NCBI RefSeq assembly: GCF_025362455.1
Contig: NZ_JANYGJ010000209.1
Location: 1-7,417 of the forward strand
DNA length: 7,417 nt
Direction: 5' to 3'
DNA from: Deinococcus sp.
GTDB lineage: Bacteria; Deinococcota; Deinococci; Deinococcales; Deinococcaceae
Below, in pieces: positions 1 through 6,878 of the stretch. Positions within the stretch are counted from its first letter, which is position 1. The number at the start of each line of letters is the position of its first letter. The notes under the pieces are model-generated. The model was not told the DNA's origin. It saw only the letters and a program-made list of their open reading frames with translations, and did not search any database. The position numbers and the translations under genes were made by a program.

Positions 1-2577
<2,577 letters not shown>

Positions 2578-2581
2578 TGTA

Positions 2582-2590
2582 TTCCTCCCT
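2582..2590 (-). promoter_or_regulatory. Ribosome binding site of acnA
   Basis: On the minus strand AGGGAGGAA lies just upstream of the acnA start, with its GGAGG core (2584-2588) separated by 6 nt from the GTG. This near-ideal Shine-Dalgarno sequence decides the start, since the first codon is GTG rather than ATG. It contrasts with several other genes in the window that have no convincing Shine-Dalgarno. Confidence 0.85.
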
Positions 2591-2701
2591 CGTACCTGAC
2601 CTTCTGCCAGGCGGTGCCCAGGTGGGCTGATTTGATGGCGTCATGATATACGGCCAGGCACGGACAAAATACCCGCCAGGCACCCCGCAGTCTTTACCGA
2701 C

Positions 2702-2730
2702 AAAGTAACAGCACGGAAATTGGAGAGCAA
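2702..2730 (-). promoter_or_regulatory. Possible acnA promoter
   Basis: On the minus strand TTGCTC (2725-2730) and TACTTT (2702-2707) are separated by exactly 17 nt and would give a leader of about 115-120 nt before acnA. Each hexamer matches only three of six consensus positions, so this is a candidate only. The 212-bp gap 2578-2789 otherwise holds an AT-rich patch near 2642-2648 and two direct copies of GCCAGGCA around 2653-2682, which might be a regulator site; I see no gene in it. Confidence 0.25.
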
Positions 2731-2789
2731 GCGCCTACTGGGACGCGACGCCGGGTGCCAGGGTCCGTTGTTCCCAGCCGGGGGACAGA

Positions 2790-2996
2790 TCAGGGCAGGC
2801 CGCCGCCGCTCCGCTCCTGAGCGTTGAGATACAGCAGGTACAGGCCACAGAACGGGCCGAAAAATAAGCCGCCGAGGAACCACACCCAGGCCACCCGGCG
2901 GTGCTCCTGCGCCCACCAGGCGGTGAAGACGGCGAAGAGAAACAGGCTGAGCGCACGGGCACTGTTGGCGGCGTCCAGGGCGTGTTGGAGGTCCAT
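2790..2996 (-). CDS. Small two-helix membrane protein of unknown function
   Basis: The minus-strand frame from ATG at 2996-2994 to TGA at 2792-2790 encodes 68 residues. Residues 15-29 (ALSLFLFAVFTAWWA) and about 35-57 (from VAWVWFLGG to GLYLLYL) are hydrophobic and tryptophan- or glycine-rich, with a short charged turn (QEHRR) between them. This is what a helical hairpin in the inner membrane looks like. The N-terminal 14 residues are polar (MDLQHALDAANSAR). The GGLFFGPFCGLYLLY segment is reminiscent of the G-P-G-x-x-L pattern of small PLDc_N-like membrane modules, but I cannot assign a family. The frame continues upstream to an ATG at 3134, but that extra part reads as non-protein-like intergenic sequence. 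The inner ATG is preferred because it directly precedes the hydrophobic core and has a -10-like hexamer 7 nt upstream. It lies 212 bp upstream of acnA on the same strand; co-transcription is possible but not shown. Confidence 0.65.
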   Translation of the reverse strand: MDLQHALDAANSARALSLFLFAVFTAWWAQEHRRVAWVWFLGGLFFGPFCGLYLLYLNAQERSGGGLP

Positions 2997-3003
2997 AGGG
3001 GTC

Positions 3004-3009
3004 AGGGTA
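3004..3009 (-). promoter_or_regulatory. Candidate leaderless -10 box of the small membrane protein gene
   Basis: TACCCT on the minus strand fits the TANNNT -10 pattern and ends 7 nt before the ATG at 2996. Transcription would then start at or next to the A of the start codon. No Shine-Dalgarno is present in the 20 nt upstream, which agrees with a leaderless message. I could not find a good -35 hexamer, so confidence is low. Confidence 0.35.
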
Positions 3010-3190
3010 GCGCGGCGCGGGATGGCAGTTTTACGAGGTGTCTGGGACGCCCGGTACGACCCCTCTGCTTCGCAGTGGCCAGGCCCGATAGGTGCCGTTC
3101 TGGCTAAGACGGAATTAAAAAGACTTCCGAACATGTGTCTTCAAGGCCGCACGGTCCCCCCCTCACCCTTCCGCCACGTTGCGGCTCCCT

Positions 3191-3375
3191 CCCTCTCCCG
3201 CAGGGGGCGAGGGATCAACGGCGAGTGGCCTGGACTCATTTTAATCTCGTATAAGACGCTCTGCGAGTCCACCCCTCTCTGCGAGGTGCTCCACTTCGGG
3301 GCACCTCCCCTCAAAGGGAGGCGAAAGCGCTCAAGAGCGACTGGAAGGGTGTTTTCGGCTCCCCTCAAGGGGGGC
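3191..3375. repeat. Cluster of palindromic (REP-like) hairpins
   Basis: Several separate inverted repeats sit in 185 bp. (a) 3191-3213 is imperfect, with arms CCCTC and GAGGG around a CCC/GGG inner pair. (b) 3231-3237 TGGACTC pairs with 3265-3271 GAGTCCA across an AT-rich 27-base interior. (c) 3283-3292 GAGGTGCTCC pairs with 3298-3307 GGGGCACCTC, a 10-bp stem with one G-U and loop ACTTC. (d) 3304-3309 CCTCCC pairs with 3316-3321 GGGAGG. (e) 3328-3332 CGCTC pairs with 3335-3339 GAGCG. (f) 3358-3364 GCTCCCC pairs with 3369-3375 GGGGGGC, loop TCAA. A 9-bp direct repeat CTCTGCGAG occurs at 3259 and 3277. The arrangement resembles dispersed intergenic palindromic repeats of GC-rich genomes. Copy number cannot be judged from one window. 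Confidence 0.6.
3283..3307. repeat. Strong hairpin, 10-bp stem with 5-base loop
   Basis: GAGGTGCTCC, loop ACTTC, GGGGCACCTC form the most stable single hairpin in the intergenic cluster, with one G-U pair when read as plus-strand RNA. It overlaps the next palindrome (3304-3321), so the two stems are mutually exclusive over 4 bases. There is no following U-tract on either strand, so it is not a classical intrinsic terminator. Confidence 0.6.
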
Positions 3376-3437
3376 TCCCACGTAACGGGTGGGGGGTTGT
3401 ACCTCGCCATTCCTGAACTCCCAGCTCCACCCACGCT

Positions 3438-3484
3438 CCCTTCGCCCTTCCCACTGCCCACTCCCCGCTGCCCACTCCCCTCCC
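3438..3484 (-). other. G-quadruplex candidate in the 3' flank of the minus-strand gene
   Basis: The plus strand has eight runs of three or four C (3438-3440, 3445-3447, 3450-3452, 3457-3459, 3463-3466, 3471-3473, 3477-3480, 3482-3484) separated by only 1-4 bases, so the minus strand has eight matching G-runs. This satisfies the usual G3+N1-7 rule twice over, enough for two tandem quadruplexes. The tract starts at the first base of the TAG stop codon of the 3484-4098 gene, so it would lie in the 3' untranslated part of that mRNA. It is partly a degenerate repeat of CCCACTGCCCACTCCCC type. Confidence 0.6.
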
Positions 3485-4098
3485 TACAACCCACACGCCC
3501 GCTCCAATAAAAACCGCAATTCATCGCGCCCCAGTCGCCGGGCATTCAGCGGCACGTCTTTGGGCAGGGGCGGAAGCGGAGCAGATGCCGTCTCGATGGC
3601 GTTCCAGTCCAGCGGCTGCACATCGCCCAGTGCGTGGTCCTTCTCTACAGGCTTGAGCACGAACTTGAACTCCGGGCGCAGGATCAAATCACGGTGGCGG
3701 GTGAAGGCCAGGACGAAATTCAGCCTCAGCGCATAATGTAGGTTCAGCGTCTCGCGCAGCAGACTGGAATCGCCGCCGAGCAGGGCGATCAGCGCCGGGT
3801 GCGGCTCCAACCCTTCGTCCAGCGAGCTGCCGACCTTTTCCGCGTCGATCAATAGTCCCGCACCGTCCAGCAGATACCCGCTGATGCGGCGGCGGCAAGT
3901 GGCCTCCGGGTCGCCGCGCACCAGGCCCACGTCGCGCCCGTTGCGCCGGGCCGCGTCGAGGTAGGTCCAGAAACGGCCCAGGCTGCTGTAGCTCGCCAGG
4001 CCCAGGTACCCCGCCGGTTTGAGCGGCAGCGGCTGGCTGGGCCGCAGGGGATTGACGGGCCGAGCTGGACTTGATGTGGAGCTGGTCACGCCTGCCAT
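3484..4098 (-). CDS. Conserved-looking hypothetical protein, 204 residues
   Basis: The minus-strand frame runs from ATG 4098-4096 to TAG 3486-3484. I do not recognise the family. Residues 1-28 are Ser/Thr/Pro-rich and probably disordered. The remainder looks like one globular, soluble alpha/beta domain: YLGLASYSSLGRFWTYLDA at 31-49, a basic segment around CRRRISGYLLD at 68-78, GLLIDAEKVG at 81-90, a leucine-rich helix-like part at 101-131, a strand-like RPEFKFVLKPVEKD at 141-154, and a C-terminal helix with ELRFLLERA. No signal peptide, membrane helix or known catalytic motif is visible; the only cysteines are 68 and 202. Codon use is GC-rich like its neighbours. An alternative GTG start at 4089-4087 (201 residues) fits a leaderless promoter with TAGCAT 7 nt upstream; the ATG has only a weak GGGAG 11 nt upstream. 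It is divergent from the acyl-CoA dehydrogenase gene and could share its regulatory region. Confidence 0.8.
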   Translation of the reverse strand: MAGVTSSTSSPARPVNPLRPSQPLPLKPAGYLGLASYSSLGRFWTYLDAARRNGRDVGLVRGDPEATCRRRISGYLLDGAGLLIDAEKVGSSLDEGLEPHPALIALLGGDSSLLRETLNLHYALRLNFVLAFTRHRDLILRPEFKFVLKPVEKDHALGDVQPLDWNAIETASAPLPPLPKDVPLNARRLGRDELRFLLERACGL

Positions 4099-4123
4099 GC
4101 TACGGGACGCTCCCGGCTGTAAA
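4097..4123 (-). promoter_or_regulatory. Candidate promoter of the 204-residue hypothetical gene
   Basis: On the minus strand TTTACA (4118-4123) and TAGCAT (4097-4102) are separated by 15 nt. The -10 box overlaps the ATG but ends 7 nt before an in-frame GTG (4089-4087), the same geometry as the leaderless starts elsewhere in the window. If correct, the real start is that GTG. The 15-nt spacer is short, which weakens the case. A CGGGA/TCCCG hairpin (4103-4115) sits between the two boxes. Confidence 0.3.
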
Positions 4124-4185
4124 CCGATCCCATGAACGGCGACTGAACTTTTCTGTAAGCCGAAACCGCGTCCTTGAACTCAGTC

Positions 4186-4191
4186 TAAAAT
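4186..4191 (+). promoter_or_regulatory. Candidate -10 box of the acyl-CoA dehydrogenase gene
   Basis: TAAAAT lies 24 nt before the ATG at 4216 and matches five of six -10 consensus positions. Transcription would begin near 4198, leaving a leader of under 20 nt whose only purine-rich element is a GGGGG run (4197-4201). No good -35 hexamer is found 15-18 nt upstream. The box is directly preceded by TCAGTC (4180-4185), which is the inverse complement of GACTGA at 4141-4146, a possible operator pair. Confidence 0.4.
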
Positions 4192-4215
4192 TGTTTGGGG
4201 GCGCAAAATAGAACC

Positions 4216-5607
4216 ATGACCAAGACAGCTCCTGCCCCAGCAAGTGCGGCACCGTCCGGCGGCGACCTGAACCAACTGATGGCCCGGCTCGACCTGGGCA
4301 AACTGGCGGAGCTGTCGGGCAAGATTGACCTGCCGGGCCTGCTGAACGCGGCGGCGGGCATGAACGACTCGCAGCTCAGGCAGCTCAGCAAGGCGCTGGG
4401 TGTGGGCGCGGATAAACCCAAAAAGCGTGAACTGCCCGCCCCTGATGGCGACTTTTTCGGACTGATGGACACCCTGACGGATGAGCAGCGCGAGGTCGCG
4501 GGCCAGGTTCAGGGCTTCATGCATCAGCACGTGGCGCCGATCATGAACGAGTACTGGAACCGCGACGAGTTTCCGCGCCAGATCATCGACGGCCTCAAAC
4601 CTTTGAACCTGCTGCGGAAGGTCTGGAACGAGGACGGCACGCGCAAACCGGACGCCACCGTCATGGAGGGCATCATCACGCTGGAAGCCTGCAAGGTGGA
4701 CGTGTCCACAGCCGTCTTCTTCGGCGTCCACGCGGGCCTGGCCTTCGCCAGCATCGCGCTGGGCGGCTCGCCGGAACAGAAAGCCGAGTGGCTGCCGAAA
4801 ATGCTCGATCTGGATGTGATCGGGGCCTTTGGCCTGACCGAGCCCGAAGGCGGCAGCCAGGTCAGCCAGGGCCTGCACACGACCTGCCAGCGCGACGGCG
4901 ACGGCTGGATTCTGAACGGCCAGAAAAAATGGATCGGCAACTCTACTTTTTCTGACATCACCGTCGTCTGGGCGCGGGACGTGGAGAGTGGCGAGGTGCG
5001 CGGCTTTATCGTGCGGGCGGGGACGCCGGGCTACAGCGTCGAGAAGATTCAGGGCAAGACGGCGCTGCGGATCGTCGAGAACGGCCTGGTTACCCTCAGT
5101 GGATGCCGGGTGGCCGAGGCGGACCGCCTGCAAGCCGTCCAGGGCTGGCGCACCACCGCCGACGTCCTGCGGCTGACCCGTGCGGGCGTGGCCTGGCAGG
5201 GCGTGGGCTGCGCCATGGGCGCCTACGAGGCGGCGCTGAAATACGCCCAGACCAGAGTGCAGTTCGGCAAGCGCATCGGGGAATTCCAGCTTATCCAGAA
5301 CCACCTCGTTCACATGCTGGGCAACGTCACGAGCATGTTTACCATGTGCCTGAGACTCTCCGAGATGGCCGACCACGGCGTCATGAAAGACGAGCACGCC
5401 GCGCTGGCCAAGGTGTTCACGGCGGCGCGTTGCCGCGAGACGGTGGCCTTTGCCCGCGAGACGCTGGGCGGCAACGGTATTTTGCTCGAAAACGGCGTCG
5501 CCAAGCACTTCGCCGACACCGAGGCCATCTACAGCTACGAGGGCACCAACGAGATCAATACCCTGGTGGTAGGCCGGGCGATCACGGGTCTGAGCGCCTT
5601 CGTCTGA
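4216..5607 (+). CDS. Acyl-CoA dehydrogenase family protein (glutaryl-CoA dehydrogenase / ACX4-like)
   Basis: This FAD enzyme would remove two hydrogens from the alpha-beta carbons of an acyl-CoA in the cytoplasm; the substrate cannot be told from sequence. The 463 residues show the three family parts in order. The N-terminal helical domain runs from about 77 to 200. The beta domain has FGLTEPEGGS at 205-214 and WIGNSTFSD from 239. The C-terminal helical domain has RVQFGKRIGEFQLIQ, LGGNGI, and YSYEGTNEINTLVVGRAITG, with Glu442 in YEGT as the expected catalytic base. The WIGNSTFxD and YEGTxxINTLVxGR strings resemble, from memory, plant peroxisomal ACX4 and glutaryl-CoA dehydrogenases more than MCAD-type enzymes. 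Residues 1-76 are an extra, low-complexity then leucine-rich extension beyond the usual family length of about 380-400. The ATG at 4216 is chosen; a TTG at 4195 would add 7 residues. The Shine-Dalgarno is weak. It is divergent from the 204-residue gene. Confidence 0.93.
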   Translation: MTKTAPAPASAAPSGGDLNQLMARLDLGKLAELSGKIDLPGLLNAAAGMNDSQLRQLSKALGVGADKPKKRELPAPDGDFFGLMDTLTDEQREVAGQVQGFMHQHVAPIMNEYWNRDEFPRQIIDGLKPLNLLRKVWNEDGTRKPDATVMEGIITLEACKVDVSTAVFFGVHAGLAFASIALGGSPEQKAEWLPKMLDLDVIGAFGLTEPEGGSQVSQGLHTTCQRDGDGWILNGQKKWIGNSTFSDITVVWARDVESGEVRGFIVRAGTPGYSVEKIQGKTALRIVENGLVTLSGCRVAEADRLQAVQGWRTTADVLRLTRAGVAWQGVGCAMGAYEAALKYAQTRVQFGKRIGEFQLIQNHLVHMLGNVTSMFTMCLRLSEMADHGVMKDEHAALAKVFTAARCRETVAFARETLGGNGILLENGVAKHFADTEAIYSYEGTNEINTLVVGRAITGLSAFV

Positions 5608-5657
5608 AGGCCCTGTATCTGAGTATCTGTATCTGAGTATCTGAGCGCCTTCGTCTG
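5590..5657 (+). repeat. 17-bp direct repeat copying the end of the acyl-CoA dehydrogenase gene
   Basis: CTGAGCGCCTTCGTCTG occurs at 5590-5606 (the last codons LSAFV and the first two bases of the TGA stop) and again, perfectly, at 5641-5657 in the spacer. The offset is 51 bp, so the second copy is in the same reading frame, but there the TGA is replaced by TGG. Stops at 5605 and 5620 prevent translation into it. It looks like a recent local duplication. Confidence 0.9.
5614..5641 (+). repeat. Tandem repeat, 14-bp unit x2
   Basis: TGTATCTGAGTATC is repeated twice without a mismatch at 5614-5627 and 5628-5641. It lies between the two copies of the 17-bp direct repeat, sharing its last base with the second copy. 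Confidence 0.9.
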
Positions 5658-5683
5658 GCCACCCTCATCTGGCCACCCTCATC
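5656..5683 (+). repeat. Second tandem repeat, different 14-bp unit x2
   Basis: TGGCCACCCTCATC occurs at 5656-5669 and 5670-5683 without a mismatch, followed by TGG, the start of a third unit. Its sequence is unrelated to the other 14-bp unit 15 bp to its left, so two independent duplications happened in one spacer. Confidence 0.9.
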
Positions 5684-5693
5684 TGGACTGTGT

Positions 5694-5699
5694 AGGAAG
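5694..5699 (+). promoter_or_regulatory. Ribosome binding site of the EAL gene
   Basis: AGGAAG precedes the GTG at 5703, with 5 nt between the AGGA core and the start codon. It supports this GTG as the start; no in-frame ATG occurs until residue 155, inside the EAL domain. Confidence 0.65.
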
Positions 5700-5702
5700 T
5701 CG

Positions 5703-6848
5703 GTGACAGTCATCCTCTACCATGACGGAGTGACCCGCCCGGCCTGCGACTGCGAACGCCTCCGCCCCTATTCCCACGGACAAGCTGCCCTGATCTACAG
5801 CAGTTCCGCCCATGTGACGCGCAAGCTGGCGCTGATCGCGGGCGCCTCCGGACTGGTTCAGTGCGGCCCCGGCTGGCGCCTGGAGGTCAATAAGTACGGG
5901 GTCAATAAGCACGGGGTCGGCGACACCGAGCTGACTTCCCGACTCGGCGCCGTGTCGGACGCGCTGAGGCCAGCCGAGCGCGAGCAGGTTCAGGTCGTGG
6001 CGCTGGAGGCTGACACACCGCTGTACTGGCAGGCGACCACCCTACCGCTGTGGCTGACGCGCTCGCGCACGAGTTGGTTTCCGGGGGCCGCCGAGAGGCT
6101 GAAGTTCGTCTTCCAGCCGGTCTTCGATCTGCGTTCCGGCGCCGTCTTCGGGCACGAGGCGCTGATGCGCTCAAGCCTGGATGACCGGCACTTCGGGGCG
6201 CTGGACCTGCTGGCGGCGGCTCCGGCACACGGCGGGCTGCATCTGCTCGACCGCCGGGCACGCCTGGCGGCCATCGAACAGGGCGCGGCGCGGGTGGCAG
6301 CGGGCGGACGGCTGCTCATCAACTTCATGCCCGGCGTGATCTACGACCCGGAAGTCTGCCTGAGCAGCACCTTCACCGCCTGCCATCAGTTCGGCGTGGA
6401 CCCGCAGCGGCTGATCTTCGAGGCCGTCGAGTCCGACCACTTTCCCGATCTGGAGATGCTGGGCACGGTGCTCTCGCGCTACCGCCGAGGGGGCATGCAG
6501 GTCGCGCTCGACGATCTGGGCGCCGGACGCAGCAGCTTGCTGCACCTGGAAACGTTGCGCCCGGATTTCGTCAAGCTGGACCGCAGCCTGATGCTGGGCC
6601 TTGCCGAAGATGATCCGCGCATTGCGCTGGTGGGTTCGCTGATCGACTATGCCCACCGGCTCGGCGTGCGGGTCGTGGTCGAGGGCCTGGAAACCAACTT
6701 CGAGCTGGAAGTCGCCGTCTCGCTGGGCGCCGATCTGGGTCAGGGCTTCGGCCTGGGGCGTCCGCTGGGCGAGCAGGACCTGACGGGCGAGGACCGGTCA
6801 GGGCAGCGGGTCAGGGCACTGTCCGGCGTCGGTGAGGTTCTGACCTGA
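5703..6848 (+). CDS. EAL-domain cyclic-di-GMP phosphodiesterase with unrecognised N-terminal region
   Basis: EAL domains hydrolyse the second messenger cyclic-di-GMP to linear pGpG with two metal ions. The 381 residues split into an N-terminal part (1 to about 135) that I do not recognise and an EAL domain from FVFQPVFDLRSG (near 138) to the GQGFGLGRPL motif ending near 355. All canonical catalytic positions are present: Glu152 in EAL, Asn207 (LINFMP), Glu240 (IFEAVES), Asp270-Asp271 (LDDLGAG), Lys291 (VKLDRS), Glu327 (VVVEGLET) and Gln347 (GQGF). Their spacings of 33, 30, 20, 36 and 20 agree with active enzymes such as RocR, so activity is likely. Loop 6 reads DDLGAG instead of the usual DDFGTG. 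No GGDEF domain, membrane helix or signal peptide is seen, so it is probably cytoplasmic. The N-terminal half has a CDC pair at 14-16 and a duplicated VNKYG/VNKHG at 62-71. It follows the acyl-CoA dehydrogenase gene by 95 bp on the same strand; co-transcription is possible. Confidence 0.92.
   Translation: MTVILYHDGVTRPACDCERLRPYSHGQAALIYSSSAHVTRKLALIAGASGLVQCGPGWRLEVNKYGVNKHGVGDTELTSRLGAVSDALRPAEREQVQVVALEADTPLYWQATTLPLWLTRSRTSWFPGAAERLKFVFQPVFDLRSGAVFGHEALMRSSLDDRHFGALDLLAAAPAHGGLHLLDRRARLAAIEQGAARVAAGGRLLINFMPGVIYDPEVCLSSTFTACHQFGVDPQRLIFEAVESDHFPDLEMLGTVLSRYRRGGMQVALDDLGAGRSSLLHLETLRPDFVKLDRSLMLGLAEDDPRIALVGSLIDYAHRLGVRVVVEGLETNFELEVAVSLGADLGQGFGLGRPLGEQDLTGEDRSGQRVRALSGVGEVLT
5886..5915 (+). 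repeat. In-frame 15-bp tandem duplication inside the EAL gene
   Basis: GTCAATAAGTACGGG (5886-5900) is followed directly by GTCAATAAGCACGGG (5901-5915), differing at one base. Translated, it gives VNKYG then VNKHG, residues 62-71. It lies in the unrecognised N-terminal half and keeps the frame. Confidence 0.9.
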
Positions 6849-6872
6849 CCGATCAGATAATTAAGCTAGACT
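6845..6872 (+). promoter_or_regulatory. Leaderless promoter of the exported-protein gene
   Basis: CTGACC (6845-6850), a 16-nt AT-rich spacer and TAGACT (6867-6872) form a plausible -35/-10 pair; the -10 box ends 6 nt before the ATG at 6879. There is no Shine-Dalgarno in the 30-nt gap, so the message would start at or beside its ATG. The -35 overlaps the stop codon of the EAL gene. Confidence 0.55.
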
Positions 6873-6878
6873 AAAGAC

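Larger units (their letters stand above)
2997..3483. other. Gene-free intergenic region with hairpins and C-rich tract
   Basis: I see no convincing gene in these 487 bases. Long open frames exist on both strands, but their translations are proline/serine/arginine-rich, follow the base composition of the repeats and show no domain. What the stretch holds is a probable promoter for the small membrane protein at its left end, an imperfect inverted repeat and a series of GC-rich hairpins between about 3190 and 3375, and a run of cytosine tracts at 3438-3484 just downstream of the neighbouring minus-strand gene. The hairpins may also serve as the transcription stop of that gene, although none is followed by a clear U-run. 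Confidence 0.7.

Noticed and set aside
3283..3375. Intrinsic terminator for the minus-strand gene
   Set aside because: The stems are strong but none is followed by a U-run in either direction, so I did not call a terminator.
2824..3510. Plus-strand open frame of 228 codons in the intergenic region
   Set aside because: It runs antisense through the small membrane protein and then through the hairpins and C-rich tract. The translation is low-complexity Pro/Ser/Arg dictated by the repeats.
3141..3545. Minus-strand open frame of 134 codons
   Set aside because: It overlaps the end of the 204-residue gene in another frame and then reads only repeat DNA, giving a Gly/Arg/Pro-rich translation without domains.
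4180..5508. Minus-strand open frame of 442 codons over the acyl-CoA dehydrogenase
   Set aside because: It is a shadow of the strongly supported plus-strand gene. The composition is mirror-like (many His, Gln, Arg, Ala) and no family signature is present.
5614..5683. Possible CRISPR-like array
   Set aside because: Units are 14 bp and directly tandem with no spacers, and two different units are present. They are simple tandem duplications.
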